Shown one piece after another: positions 1-9,372 of a stretch of 64,000 nucleotides of DNA. Positions within the stretch are counted from its first letter, which is position 1. Each line of letters opens with the position of its first letter. The stretch comes from CALAZP01 sp964410725 (GTDB lineage Bacteria > Bacteroidota > Bacteroidia > Chitinophagales > Saprospiraceae), in assembly GCA_964410725.1 (NCBI GenBank), contig CAYPID010000004.1, positions 8,348 through 72,347 of the forward strand, read 5' to 3'. A program made the position numbers and the translations under genes. The notes under the pieces are model-generated. The model did no database searches. It had not been told where the DNA came from and was given only the letters and a program-made list of their open reading frames with translations.

Positions 1-1
1 A

Positions 2-634
2 AATGGAACTGCCAAGTCTTTACAACATCCTCAATTTTCCTTTGCCGGAAAAACTGGAACCTCCCAAATCAATTATAGGAAAGTTTCCAACGAGACTTTA
101 ATTGGAGGGTATCAAGCTTCATTCGTAGGATATTTCCCGGCAGACCAACCTAAGTACACCTGTATGGTAGTCATCAATAATCCCAGTAAGGGTGGATACT
201 ACGGATCTGATGTCGCTGGACCGGTTTTCCGAGAAATTGCTGTTCAAGCTTTTTCATCCAGAATGGAACTCAATGAAGTCCTTAATGCCAAGCCTAAAGC
301 GGTATTCGCTGCAGCGACATTTGACGAATCCTCAATTGGAATGGCTCAGGATTTCACGGTTATTGCGGAACGATTACAGATGACTACGCCGTCTAATCCA
401 CCCGCACAGGTAGCTAAAGTGAAACCAACTTTCGATGGTATTTCTTTACAGCATCAGAGTATTCCAGATGATTTAGTGCCAGATGTAAGAGGCATGGGCT
501 TAAGAGATGCCATTTATTTATTGGAAAATAGAGGGTTAAAGACCATTGTCAGAGGAAGCGGTAAAGTCCTAAGACAAAGTATTTTGCCAGGAACTCGCAT
601 CAATGGACAAAAAGTAACCCTTTACCTAAGATAG
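2..634 (+). CDS. ftsI: FtsI/PBP3-type transpeptidase, C-terminal part, with PASTA domain
   Basis: This is the 3' end of a class B penicillin-binding protein, the septal peptidoglycan transpeptidase. The open frame runs from base 2, so the start lies outside the window. The visible part begins in the transpeptidase fold: the KTG box in the context AGKTGTS is encoded at 50-61. The last ~57 residues (IPDDLVPDVRGMGLRDAIYL onward, closing in VTLYLR) form one PASTA domain, the muropeptide- or beta-lactam-binding module often found at the C-terminus of Bacteroidota FtsI. The gene stops 3 bp before murE, which fits the usual dcw order. The SxxK and SxN motifs are not in view. Identity rests on the KTG box, the PASTA domain and position; a longer sequence would only extend the N-terminus. 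Confidence 0.9.
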   Translation, partial: NGTAKSLQHPQFSFAGKTGTSQINYRKVSNETLIGGYQASFVGYFPADQPKYTCMVVINNPSKGGYYGSDVAGPVFREIAVQAFSSRMELNEVLNAKPKAVFAAATFDESSIGMAQDFTVIAERLQMTTPSNPPAQVAKVKPTFDGISLQHQSIPDDLVPDVRGMGLRDAIYLLENRGLKTIVRGSGKVLRQSILPGTRINGQKVTLYLR

Positions 635-637
635 CAC

Positions 638-2110
638 ATGCAAGAGGAATATCAGGTATCGCAAATATTACAAAATTGGCCTATACAAAATACGATAGGG
701 CCTTTGGATATTGCGGTAGCTAACCTTTGCTTTGATTCTAGAAAAGCGAATGCCAACAGTTTATTTTTTGCTATACCTGGTATAAAAACTGATGGACACC
801 AATATCTGGATGACGTTATTAATTTGGGATGCAGGGCTGTGGTAGTAGAGCAGATACCCAATCATATTCAAGATCAGGTGACCTATATTCAGGTAAAAGA
901 CACCAGAGCGTGCTTGGCCCATACAGCGGGAATTTGGTACGATCAACCCAGTAAAAAATTAACCCTCATTGGTGTAACAGGAACCAATGGCAAATCCACC
1001 TTGGTAACGCTTTTACACCAATTATTCACCTCTCTTGGTTTCAAAACTGGTTTACTTTCGACTATCGAAAATAAAATAGACCACCAACTTTTACCTAGTT
1101 TCTATACTACTCCTGATAGCTTGACCCTCAATCAATTGCTTTCGAAAATGGTAGATGCAGGCTGCCAATATGCTTTTATGGAAGTGAGCTCTCATGCCCT
1201 GGTCCAAAAGCGAACTTTTGGCCTCCATTTCGCGGGAGCGGTTTTCACCAATATTACAAGAGACCATTTGGATTACCATGGAACTTTTAACGAATACATC
1301 AAGGCTAAAAAACTTTTGTTTGACGACCTTCCCAAAGGTTCCTTCGCTATGGTGAATGCTGATGATAAGCACGCTAAAGTAATGGTTCAAAACACAAAAG
1401 CTGTTGTGAGTACCTACAGCTTACAGGCGGTTTCAGATTACAAAGGAAGAATTCTTTCTAATTCAATGGTAGGTCTGGAGCTGGATTTGGAAGGGGCTTC
1501 TATTCACGTACCCATGTATGGGGCTTTCAATGCTTCTAATTTGCTGGCAGTCTATGCCATTGCTTTACAATTACACGATAATAGAGAAGAAATTCTTACT
1601 CATCTCAGCTTGCTTAAAGCCCCTAAAGGTCGCCTAGATACCTGTATGTCTCCCAACAAGGCGGTGATTGGAGTGGTCGATTACGCTCATACCCCTGACG
1701 CACTCGAAAAATTATTAGAAGTCTTAGGGCCCCTTCGGGAAAAAAATGCCAGACTGATTCTCGTAGTGGGTTGCGGTGGAGACAGGGATAAAGGTAAAAG
1801 GCCCCTCATGGGGAAAATAGCCATTCAATGGTCAGACCTTACCATTTTTACCGCAGATAATCCCCGATCAGAAGAGATTGGCAATATTATAGACGAAATG
1901 GAAAGTGAGTTGAGTCCAACTGATCTTCAAAAAGTGCTTCGAATTGAAGACAGGAGAGCGGCTATTCAAACCGCTGTAAAACTAGCCCATCCTGGAGATA
2001 TAGTTGTAGTAGCCGGGAAAGGCCACGAGAATTATCAAGAAATCAAGGGAGAAAGACGAGAATTTGATGATAAGATTGAATTAACTAACGCTCTGGCAGC
2101 TATAGGATAA
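638..2110 (+). CDS. murE: UDP-MurNAc-L-Ala-D-Glu:meso-diaminopimelate ligase
   Basis: Cytoplasmic Mur ligase that adds the third residue of the peptidoglycan stem peptide using ATP. The 490-residue length is normal for MurE. The ATP-binding loop TGTNGKST is at residues 114-121. The DNPR motif at 407-410 is the signature for meso-diaminopimelate rather than lysine, so the wall is expected to be of the A1gamma type. The AHTPDALEKLL stretch near 350 is also typical of Mur ligases. ATG lies 3 bp after the ftsI stop and mraY starts 4 bp downstream, so the gene is inside the dcw transcript. Nothing looks damaged. High confidence from motifs and order. Confidence 0.97.
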   Translation: MQEEYQVSQILQNWPIQNTIGPLDIAVANLCFDSRKANANSLFFAIPGIKTDGHQYLDDVINLGCRAVVVEQIPNHIQDQVTYIQVKDTRACLAHTAGIWYDQPSKKLTLIGVTGTNGKSTLVTLLHQLFTSLGFKTGLLSTIENKIDHQLLPSFYTTPDSLTLNQLLSKMVDAGCQYAFMEVSSHALVQKRTFGLHFAGAVFTNITRDHLDYHGTFNEYIKAKKLLFDDLPKGSFAMVNADDKHAKVMVQNTKAVVSTYSLQAVSDYKGRILSNSMVGLELDLEGASIHVPMYGAFNASNLLAVYAIALQLHDNREEILTHLSLLKAPKGRLDTCMSPNKAVIGVVDYAHTPDALEKLLEVLGPLREKNARLILVVGCGGDRDKGKRPLMGKIAIQWSDLTIFTADNPRSEEIGNIIDEMESELSPTDLQKVLRIEDRRAAIQTAVKLAHPGDIVVVAGKGHENYQEIKGERREFDDKIELTNALAAIG

Positions 2111-2114
2111 AAAG

Positions 2115-3359
2115 ATGATAGTACAGATAATAAAATGGTTGGAGAATAACTACGGACACCTGCCCGGTGCTGGATTAGTTGATTTTATTACCTTCAGAGC
2201 GGGTCTAGCCATCATCTTATCCTTGATTATTTCCATTGTTTTTGGTGGCCGAATTATAGCTTTTCTCAAAAGAAAGCAGGTAGGGGAGACGGTGAGGGAG
2301 CTTGGGTTAGAAGGGCAAAAAAAGAAAGAAGGAACCCCAACTATGGGTGGCTTAATCATCGTACTCGCTATTTTGATTCCTGTTTTTTTAATAGCTGACC
2401 TTTCTAATATTTATCTAATCATCATGATTATCGCCACCTTGTGGACTGCGCTTATTGGTTTCATAGATGATTACATAAAAATTTTTCGGAAAAACAAGGA
2501 AGGACTCAAGGGTTGGTTTAAGGTCATCGGACAAGTTATCCTTGGATTGATTATCTCCATAACCATGTTGGTCCATGAGGATATTTATGTGAGACTGGAT
2601 AAAACTACTGCTGTTGATTTAGGATTAGAAAAGTGGGAAATCCCAGCTGCTGAAATGGAGCCTTCGGAAAGAGCCAATTATAAAACCAATCTGACTAACG
2701 TCCCATTCATCAAGGAAAATCGGTTAGATTACGGAAGATTGTGGAGTAAGGCTCCGTCATCTGATAAACTGGCGTGGATTTTATTTATTCCGCTGGTTAT
2801 TTTTATTGTAACAGCCGTTTCAAATGCCTCTAATCTAACAGATGGTTTGGATGGATTGGCAACGGGAATAGGAGGTATCATTGGGGTGGTGCTTGGAATT
2901 TTTGCCTATTTGTCGGGCAATGCTATTACCGCTAATTACCTTAATATCCTCCACCTGCCAGGTACCGGTGAGCTGGTAGTTTTTTCAGCAGCTTTCATCG
3001 GGGCTTGTATTGGATTTTTATGGCATAATACCTATCCCGCTAAAGTATTTATGGGCGATACGGGTAGTCTAACTCTTGGAGGAATAATTGCAGCCCTAGC
3101 TATTCTGCTCAGGAAGGAGTTATTGATTCCAATTTTATGCGGCGTATTTTTCATGGAGACCCTTTCCGTTATGATTCAAGTGGCGTATTTCAAATATACT
3201 AAACGAAAATATGGGACAGGTAAAAGAGTTTTCCTAATGTCTCCTCTTCACCATCATTATCAAAAAAAGGGATGGCATGAAGTCACCATTGTTACTCGTT
3301 TTTGGATTATAGGAATTTTATTGGCCGTCTTAACCATTATTACTTTAAAAATCAGATAA
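2115..3359 (+). CDS. mraY: Phospho-MurNAc-pentapeptide transferase
   Basis: Integral membrane enzyme that moves phospho-MurNAc-pentapeptide from UDP onto undecaprenyl phosphate to make lipid I. Family motifs seen in order are EGTPTMGGL near residue 72, FIDDYIKIF near 115, NLTDGLDGLATG near 240, FMGDTGSL near 312, and the histidine-rich SPLHHHYQKKGW near 375. At 414 residues it is about 50 longer than the E. coli enzyme. The extra length sits in a soluble segment around 155-215, as is usual in Bacteroidota. The stop codon overlaps the murD start (TAATG), which suggests translational coupling. Confidence 0.97.
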   Translation: MIVQIIKWLENNYGHLPGAGLVDFITFRAGLAIILSLIISIVFGGRIIAFLKRKQVGETVRELGLEGQKKKEGTPTMGGLIIVLAILIPVFLIADLSNIYLIIMIIATLWTALIGFIDDYIKIFRKNKEGLKGWFKVIGQVILGLIISITMLVHEDIYVRLDKTTAVDLGLEKWEIPAAEMEPSERANYKTNLTNVPFIKENRLDYGRLWSKAPSSDKLAWILFIPLVIFIVTAVSNASNLTDGLDGLATGIGGIIGVVLGIFAYLSGNAITANYLNILHLPGTGELVVFSAAFIGACIGFLWHNTYPAKVFMGDTGSLTLGGIIAALAILLRKELLIPILCGVFFMETLSVMIQVAYFKYTKRKYGTGKRVFLMSPLHHHYQKKGWHEVTIVTRFWIIGILLAVLTIITLKIR

Positions 3360-4672
3360 TGGAAATGAAGGGGCAAAAAATTGCAGTAATTGGAGGTGGG
3401 GAAAGTGGGGTAGGTGCGGCTATTTTGGCCCGCAAACTGGGCTATTGGGTTTTTCTTTCGGATAGTGGTGGTATCCGAGCAAATTATCAAAAAGAACTTG
3501 AAGAAATGGGGATTCCATTTGAAGAAAATGGCCATTCACCTCATATCTTAGAAGAAGTGGATTTAGTTGTTAAAAGTCCAGGAATTTCACCTTCGAATCA
3601 ATGGATACAACACTTTCATAAATCTGGCATTCCCGTTATTTCAGAAATTGAATTTGGGGCTAGACATACCCAGCTACCCATCATCGCCATTACTGGAACC
3701 AATGGTAAATCCACTACCACTAAATTGACCTGGCATTTGCTGCAAACTGCAGGAATGAGGGCAGAATTGGGAGGCAACATCGGTACTAGTTTTGCTGGCT
3801 TAGTAGCAAATGCAACCCCAGATTATTTCGTCTTGGAAGTCAGTAGTTTTCAATTAGAAGATTGCCCAACTTTTAAACCAAAAATTGCTGCCCTACTGAA
3901 TATAACTCCTGATCACTTAGATCGCTATAATGGATCTATGGAACAGTACGCAAAGGCCAAATTTCAGATTTTTAAAAATCAAAATGAAGGAGATGTGTTT
4001 CTATTCCATTCTGATGACGAATGGATTGACAGGGGATTGGCATTAGTGGACTCCGCTGTGAAAAAAATTGGAATTGCTGTTCCATCAGTTACCTCCAATA
4101 ATCATTTAACCATCGGATCGTATTCCTTTAGGTTGCGAAATTCCGCATTGCTAGGTCAGCATAATGCTCATAATGCTTCATTTGCGATAGCCATAGCACT
4201 ACACTTAAATATAGATCCTTCTTTGATTCAAAAAGGGCTGGATACATTCGAAGGCTTACCGCATCGAATGCAAACCATCAAGAAAATAAATGGAGTAACC
4301 TATATCAATGATAGTAAAGCAACCAATATCGACGCTACATATTATGCCTTGGGGGCGCTTCATACCCCTATAATCTGGATTGCTGGTGGGGTAGATAAGG
4401 GAAATGATTACAGTACGCTATATCCAGTTATGGATCAGGTCAAAGCAATTATAGGTATTGGTCGGGAAAACAGCAAACTCTGGAGTGCTTTTGAACAATA
4501 TGAAATCATCAAACGAGAAGCTGAAACTATGGATGAAGCTGTCCAACTCGCTGCAACAATAGGAAGTAAAAATGACACCGTTTTATTAGCCCCAGCATGC
4601 GCAAGTTTTGATCGATTTAAAAACTTTGAACAAAGGGGAGAATTATTTGAAAAAGCAGTAAATAAATTATGA
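3359..4672 (+). CDS. murD: UDP-MurNAc-L-alanine:D-glutamate ligase
   Basis: Cytoplasmic Mur ligase that adds D-glutamate to UDP-MurNAc-L-Ala. The protein is 437 residues, standard for MurD. An N-terminal Rossmann-like UDP-binding part begins IAVIGGGESGVG, and the ATP loop GTNGKST is at residues 113-119. YINDSKATNIDAT further on is a typical MurD substrate-binding stretch. The ATG at 3359 is chosen because it overlaps the mraY stop as TAATG and starts directly before the Rossmann motif. The open frame extends upstream to a TTG inside mraY, but that would add a non-conserved tail. The 3' end overlaps ftsW by 4 bp (ATGA). Confidence 0.96.
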   Translation: MEMKGQKIAVIGGGESGVGAAILARKLGYWVFLSDSGGIRANYQKELEEMGIPFEENGHSPHILEEVDLVVKSPGISPSNQWIQHFHKSGIPVISEIEFGARHTQLPIIAITGTNGKSTTTKLTWHLLQTAGMRAELGGNIGTSFAGLVANATPDYFVLEVSSFQLEDCPTFKPKIAALLNITPDHLDRYNGSMEQYAKAKFQIFKNQNEGDVFLFHSDDEWIDRGLALVDSAVKKIGIAVPSVTSNNHLTIGSYSFRLRNSALLGQHNAHNASFAIAIALHLNIDPSLIQKGLDTFEGLPHRMQTIKKINGVTYINDSKATNIDATYYALGALHTPIIWIAGGVDKGNDYSTLYPVMDQVKAIIGIGRENSKLWSAFEQYEIIKREAETMDEAVQLAATIGSKNDTVLLAPACASFDRFKNFEQRGELFEKAVNKL

Positions 4673-5838
4673 ATACAAATACCCTGACCAATAAATTAGT
4701 AAATGCTTTATACGGAGATCGGGTTATCTGGACGGTTATGGTAATTTTAGGCCTGTTTTCCCTACTAGCTGTTTACAGCGCAACTGGAACATTAGCATAC
4801 AAAGAAACTGGGGGCAATACAGAGTCTTTTTTGATCAAGCATGGCTTGATTTTAGGATTGGGGATATTGATTACCTATATCGTTCACCTGCTTCACTACA
4901 TGACTTTTTCTAAATCTGCCCCTCTTCTTTTATTGATTAGTATTCCACTATTAATCTATACGATTTTGTTTGGTGCCGAGTACAATGACGCCAGGAGGTG
5001 GATTTCTCTTCCCTGGGTGGGTGTTACCTTTCAAAGCTCTGATTTTGCTAAGTTAGCGCTGATCATTTACGTGGCCAAAGCCATATCCGCTAAGCAAGAT
5101 ATAATTAAGGATTTCAACAGCGCATTTATTCCTATTATTTTACCCATAATCATTGTTTGTGGTCTGATTGCTCCTGCAGATTTATCAAGTGCACTACTTC
5201 TCTTTTTTACTTCTTTTTTAATGATGTTTGTGGGGAGGGTATCCACGAAGTATTTGATTCTACTTTTGATGTTAGGAGTGGTCATGTTTTCTTTTTTAAT
5301 CATATTGGGACAATTTTTTCCTGAGGCAATTCGATTGGAAACTTGGGTAAGTAGGATGAATGATTTTATTACCAATCCCGAAGGGGGGTATCAAGTCCGT
5401 CAATCTAAAATTGCCATTGCCAGCGGAGAATGGATTGGCATGGGACCGGGCAACAGCATACAGAGGAATTATTTGCCCGCTCCTTATTCGGATTTCATCT
5501 ATGCGATTATTTGTGAAGAATATGGATTGGTAGGAGGTTTCACCGTTATTATTTTGTACTTAATTCTTTTCATCCGAGTCACCCGATTGGTCACCAAAAG
5601 CCCCAAGGCATTTGGAGCTATGTTAGCATTTGGATTGGCAATGAGCATGATTGTTCAGGCCTTTGCCAATATTGCCGTTTCCGTTCATTTGGTTCCGGTT
5701 ACAGGGGTAACCCTTCCTTTAATTAGTATGGGGGGAACCTCCGTTCTATTTACCAGTATATCATTTGGCATTATCCTCAGCGTTAGTAAGTTTATCGAAT
5801 CTCTCAAATCTGTTCAGGGATATGCCAAAAATCAGTAA
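4669..5838 (+). CDS. ftsW: Septal SEDS glycosyltransferase FtsW
   Basis: SEDS-family polytopic membrane protein that polymerises lipid II at the septum together with the FtsI transpeptidase. The 389-residue chain has about ten hydrophobic segments. It contains typical SEDS stretches such as NDARRWI (near 105), QVRQSKIAIASGEW (near 243) and the GPGNS/LPAPYSDFIYAIICEE region (near 262), followed by PVTGVTLPLISMGGTS near 345. RodA is the main alternative, but the position between murD and murG is that of FtsW. Overlaps with murD (4 bp) and murG (17 bp) suggest coupled translation. Confidence 0.95.
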   Translation: MNTNTLTNKLVNALYGDRVIWTVMVILGLFSLLAVYSATGTLAYKETGGNTESFLIKHGLILGLGILITYIVHLLHYMTFSKSAPLLLLISIPLLIYTILFGAEYNDARRWISLPWVGVTFQSSDFAKLALIIYVAKAISAKQDIIKDFNSAFIPIILPIIIVCGLIAPADLSSALLLFFTSFLMMFVGRVSTKYLILLLMLGVVMFSFLIILGQFFPEAIRLETWVSRMNDFITNPEGGYQVRQSKIAIASGEWIGMGPGNSIQRNYLPAPYSDFIYAIICEEYGLVGGFTVIILYLILFIRVTRLVTKSPKAFGAMLAFGLAMSMIVQAFANIAVSVHLVPVTGVTLPLISMGGTSVLFTSISFGIILSVSKFIESLKSVQGYAKNQ

Positions 5839-6949
5839 AATACTTATCAGTGGAGGAGGAACGGGAGGTCATGTATTTCCCGCTATCGCAATAGCAGATG
5901 CCTTCCAACGCGTTCTTCCGGATGCCAAAATTTTATTTGTCGGCGCCCGAGACAAGTTGGAGATGCAGAAAGTTCCCCTGGCGGGGTATCCGATTAAGGG
6001 ATTGTGGATCAGTGGGTTTCACCGCAAACTTACCGCAAGGAATATCGCATTTCCCATCAAATTATTAGTTAGTTTGCTGCATTCCTTTTGGATTGTTCTG
6101 AAGTTCCAACCGGATTTTGCTATTGGCGTGGGTGGTTTTGCCAGTGGACCTGTCTTGGCAGTTTGCAGCTGGCTTAGGATTCCTATTTTTCTCCAAGAGC
6201 AAAACGCTTACCCAGGAATTACCAATCGATTATTGAAGAATAAGGCTAAAAAAATTTTTGTCGCCTATCGGCAAATGGAGTCTTTTTTTCCGAAGGATAA
6301 AATTGTTCTTTCAGGTAATCCGGTAAGAGCAGTTTTTCGGGAATCCTTACCCACTAAAGAGGAGGCCCGAAAGTTTTTTAAAATTGAAGGGAATAAGAAG
6401 GTAGTGCTAGTAATAGGTGGAAGTTTGGGTGCAGCTTCTATTAATAAGGCGATTGCTGAAGGAATATCTGGCAATGCACTTACAGAAGAAGTCTATTGGC
6501 TGTGGCAGGTGGGATCACAGTATTATTCAGAGTATCAAAAAAATAACACCTTAAATCTTGAGAATGTAAGCATCCTTCCTTTTATTGACCGAATGGAAAT
6601 GGCTTATGCGGCTGCAGATTTGGTGGTTGGTAGGGCAGGTGCTTTAACCATTGCGGAATTGGCTTGGGTTAACCAACCTTGTATTTTGGTTCCTTCCCCC
6701 AATGTAGCTGCAGATCACCAAACGGCCAATGCTAAAGCTATGGAGAAAATGGGAGGTGGTAAGTGGATTCCGGATGGGGAGGCTGGAGAAAAGTTAATTC
6801 CAGCTATAGTTTCATTGGTTCAGGATGATTATGCAATAAAAGGAATGGTGGAGCAATTAAAAGCTCAACCACATCGAGATGCCAGTAGCTATATAGTTGA
6901 GGATATTATGAAAGTTTTAAATAATGTAAACAGCAATGGAAGAGTTTAA
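5822..6949 (+). CDS. murG: Lipid II synthase (N-acetylglucosaminyltransferase)
   Basis: Peripheral inner-membrane GT-B glycosyltransferase that adds GlcNAc to lipid I to give lipid II. The 375-residue protein opens with the glycine-rich acceptor loop SGGGTGGHVFPA at about residues 9-20. The second glycine loop (GGSLGAASIN) is near 195, and the donor-binding region (GRAGALTIAEL) near 275. The ATG at 5822 is preferred over upstream in-frame codons inside ftsW because the GGTGGH loop then sits at its normal distance from the N-terminus. The gene overlaps ftsW by 17 bp and murC by 14 bp. Confidence 0.97.
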   Translation: MPKISKILISGGGTGGHVFPAIAIADAFQRVLPDAKILFVGARDKLEMQKVPLAGYPIKGLWISGFHRKLTARNIAFPIKLLVSLLHSFWIVLKFQPDFAIGVGGFASGPVLAVCSWLRIPIFLQEQNAYPGITNRLLKNKAKKIFVAYRQMESFFPKDKIVLSGNPVRAVFRESLPTKEEARKFFKIEGNKKVVLVIGGSLGAASINKAIAEGISGNALTEEVYWLWQVGSQYYSEYQKNNTLNLENVSILPFIDRMEMAYAAADLVVGRAGALTIAELAWVNQPCILVPSPNVAADHQTANAKAMEKMGGGKWIPDGEAGEKLIPAIVSLVQDDYAIKGMVEQLKAQPHRDASSYIVEDIMKVLNNVNSNGRV

Positions 6950-8294
6950 ATCAGTTTATTTGATTGGAATTGGAGGAATTGGCATGAGTGCATTGGCTCG
7001 ATATTTCAATTATATGGGAGCTGAGGTAGCTGGATATGATAAAACTTCAACTGAACTGACTCGTCAATTAGAGCAAGAAGGGATAGCCATACACTATTCG
7101 GAGGATTTAAACCTTTGCCCTCAAAATCCAGATTTGGTCATTATCACGCCTGCTGTTCCTTCTAATCACTTAGAATTGCAGTATTTTTTAAAAATAGCTC
7201 CGGAAAAGGTCATGAAGAGGGCAAAAGTTCTTGGCCTAATCAGCCAACAAAGAAAAACTATTGCAATAGGTGGAACTCATGGAAAGACCACCACCTCCAC
7301 TTTATTGACCCATTTGCTTCGGTCTGGGGGCTTGCAGGTCACCGCCTTTTTGGGCGGTATTGGAATGGATTTTGAATCCAACTTCGTATTTGGTAATAGC
7401 GATTGGATGGTAGTTGAAGCAGATGAATTTGACCGTTCTTTTTTGCATTTGTCTCCGGATATCGCGGTTATTCTTTCGACCGATTCAGATCATCTGGATA
7501 TTTATGGGGATGCTAAGCGTATGTTAGAGGAGGGTTATTTAGTTTTTGCTGAAAAGGCAACGCAACATGGAGCTTTATGGGTGCACGAAGATTATGCCGC
7601 TCCTTTTTATGGATTTAATTCACTAAAGGTGTATGGTGCCAATTCGGAAGATGCAAAATGGGAAAACCTACGAGTAATTGATGGACAGTTTGTCTTCAAT
7701 TATATCAGTCCCGAGTATCAAATTTTTGATTTAGTAACACCTCTTCCCGGTATCCATAATGTAGAAAATGCTGTGATAGCTATTAGTATTGCCTTGGATT
7801 TGGGGATTTTACCAGAAGATTTGAGAAAGGGATTAGCGAGTTTCAAAGGGATCAAAAGGAGATTTGAGGTATTATTCAGATCTAGTAATCAGATTTATGT
7901 AGATGATTACGCCCACCATCCTACCGAATTAAAAGCTGCAATTGAAGCTGCTAGAGCTCTTTGGCCTGGCAAACACTTAACAGTAATTTTTCAGCCGCAC
8001 TTGTATTCCAGAACCAGGGATTTTGCCGAAGGCTTTTCAAAGGTCCTGAGTCTACCGGATCGATTAATAGTCATGCCTATTTATCCGGCTAGAGAGTTGC
8101 CGATACCGGGCGTTACTTCGAATCTACTATTAGAGCAAGTAGCACATGATGACCAAAGAGTGTTAGAAGCAGATCAGGTATTGGAATGGTTGGTAGCGCA
8201 TCATAAAGAGGGAGTTATCATGACCTTGGGAGCTGGAAATATTGATTTATTGAGGAAACCGATTTTGAGTTGGTTGCAAACAGATGAGCATTAA
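6936..8294 (+). CDS. murC: UDP-N-acetylmuramate:L-alanine ligase
   Basis: Cytoplasmic Mur ligase that starts stem-peptide synthesis by joining L-alanine to UDP-MurNAc. The protein is 452 residues, with the N-terminal UDP-binding motif GIGGIGMSALA at 11-21, the ATP loop GTHGKTTT at 113-120 and DDYAHHPTE in the C-terminal half. It begins 14 bp inside murG. The reading frame is intact to its stop at 8294. However, bases 8183-8283 of its 3' end are repeated after the stop (8339-8439), directly before an assembly gap. The gene itself therefore looks whole, while its downstream context is uncertain. Confidence 0.96.
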   Translation: MEEFKSVYLIGIGGIGMSALARYFNYMGAEVAGYDKTSTELTRQLEQEGIAIHYSEDLNLCPQNPDLVIITPAVPSNHLELQYFLKIAPEKVMKRAKVLGLISQQRKTIAIGGTHGKTTTSTLLTHLLRSGGLQVTAFLGGIGMDFESNFVFGNSDWMVVEADEFDRSFLHLSPDIAVILSTDSDHLDIYGDAKRMLEEGYLVFAEKATQHGALWVHEDYAAPFYGFNSLKVYGANSEDAKWENLRVIDGQFVFNYISPEYQIFDLVTPLPGIHNVENAVIAISIALDLGILPEDLRKGLASFKGIKRRFEVLFRSSNQIYVDDYAHHPTELKAAIEAARALWPGKHLTVIFQPHLYSRTRDFAEGFSKVLSLPDRLIVMPIYPARELPIPGVTSNLLLEQVAHDDQRVLEADQVLEWLVAHHKEGVIMTLGAGNIDLLRKPILSWLQTDEH

Positions 8295-8338
8295 ATGTCT
8301 TGAAGGAGAGATTGGATATTCATTAGGAGTTTAAATGG

Positions 8339-8439
8339 GGAATGGTTGGTAGCGCATCATAAAGAGGGAGTTATCATGACCTTGGGAGCTGGAAATATTG
8401 ATTTATTGAGGAAACCGATTTTGAGTTGGTTGCAAACAG
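8339..8439 (+). repeat. 101-bp direct repeat of the murC 3' end, abutting the gap
   Basis: Bases 8339-8439 repeat 8183-8283 at an offset of 156 bp. I found no mismatch by eye. The copy runs straight into the N block, so its true end is unknown. It would carry an out-of-context murC C-terminal fragment and is not counted as a gene. Just before the repeat (from about 8328) and just after the gap (from 8540) the two flanks share a similar string containing AATGGGGAATG. That suggests either an unresolved tandem repeat or overlapping contig ends joined by a scaffolder. An assembly artefact is the more likely explanation. Confidence 0.85.
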
Positions 8440-8539
8440 NNNNNNNNNNNNNNNNNNNNNNNNNNNNNNNNNNNNNNNNNNNNNNNNNNNNNNNNNNNNN
8501 NNNNNNNNNNNNNNNNNNNNNNNNNNNNNNNNNNNNNNN
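8440..8539. other. Assembly gap of 100 N
   Basis: Exactly 100 undetermined bases, the conventional placeholder for a gap of unknown size. It falls in the murC-ftsQ interval. The visible part of the interval (8295-8438 and 8540-8592) shows no gene apart from the repeated murC end. Missing sequence here could hide additional repeat copies or regulatory sites. A missing gene is unlikely, given that murC and ftsQ are usually adjacent in this phylum. Confidence 0.99.
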
Positions 8540-8592
8540 GTTTTGAATGGGGAATGTTTGGGAGGATAATTGGTGTATAAAAAATAGATGAC

Positions 8593-9360
8593 ATGAGTAA
8601 AAACGGATGGAGTGGTTGGTTAACTGCGATCACATTTTTAGGAGTAGTGGTTCTATTATTAAGAGCTATGGACCAGAGTGATGAGAAAATCATTCGGGGA
8701 ATTGGAGTAGAAATCACCCCTTTAACAGATGGTCATTCTCTAATGGTTAAGGAAGATGTGGAGGGTATTCTAAACAAGTTATATGGAAATTCTTTAATTG
8801 GAACTCCTGTAGCACAAATTGATGTGAAGGTTCTCGAGGAGGCATTGCGAAAGGAACCTATCATTTCAGTTGCTGAAGTTTACATCGATGCTAAGCAAAT
8901 GTTAAACGTAGCTATTGAGCAGCGCAAACCGCTTTTGAGAGTTATGGATCAAAAGGGGGGTAATTATTATTTGGATAAAGAGGGCCGAGCTTTGCCTCTT
9001 TCTTCACATTTTACCGCAAGAGTGCCAATTGTGACAGGAGAAATTGAAGTATATGATGATAATTTTTTATATTTGAAAAATTTTAATTTGAAACATGTGT
9101 TTTTATTGGCTAAGCGCATGTTGGAGGATGAATTTTACGAGGCGCTAACCGAACAATTTGTTGTGTACCCTGGAGGTGAAATTGAGATTATACCGAAAAT
9201 AGGGCGCACAAGAATTCTTTTCGGGGAATATAGTGATGTGGATGAGAAGTTGGAGAATCTAATGATTTTTTTAACGGAAATTCAGTCACGACAAGGATGG
9301 AAAGATTATGAATCCATCGATATTTCCTTCAAAGGACAAGTGGTTTGCAAACGCGCTTAA
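8593..9360 (+). CDS. ftsQ: Cell division protein FtsQ/DivIB
   Basis: Bitopic inner-membrane division protein of 255 residues. It has a short cytoplasmic N-terminus, one hydrophobic segment (about residues 8-25) and a periplasmic part with a POTRA-like beta-alpha unit (about 35-110, including IISVAEVYIDAKQMLNVAIEQRKPLLRV) and the FtsQ/DivIB domain after it. FtsQ links early and late divisome proteins. Sequence conservation in the family is low, so the call rests on topology, the VxVxxRxP-like strand and position directly before ftsA. It starts with ATG 53 bp after the gap. No closer upstream start is visible, but one hidden in the gap cannot be excluded. Confidence 0.88.
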   Translation: MSKNGWSGWLTAITFLGVVVLLLRAMDQSDEKIIRGIGVEITPLTDGHSLMVKEDVEGILNKLYGNSLIGTPVAQIDVKVLEEALRKEPIISVAEVYIDAKQMLNVAIEQRKPLLRVMDQKGGNYYLDKEGRALPLSSHFTARVPIVTGEIEVYDDNFLYLKNFNLKHVFLLAKRMLEDEFYEALTEQFVVYPGGEIEIIPKIGRTRILFGEYSDVDEKLENLMIFLTEIQSRQGWKDYESIDISFKGQVVCKRA

Positions 9361-9372
9361 AATGATACTGAA

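Noticed and set aside
8346..8546. ORF repeating the end of MurC and running into N
   Set aside because: It is the duplicated murC 3' end with no start signal, continuing into undetermined bases; treated as a repeat, not a gene.
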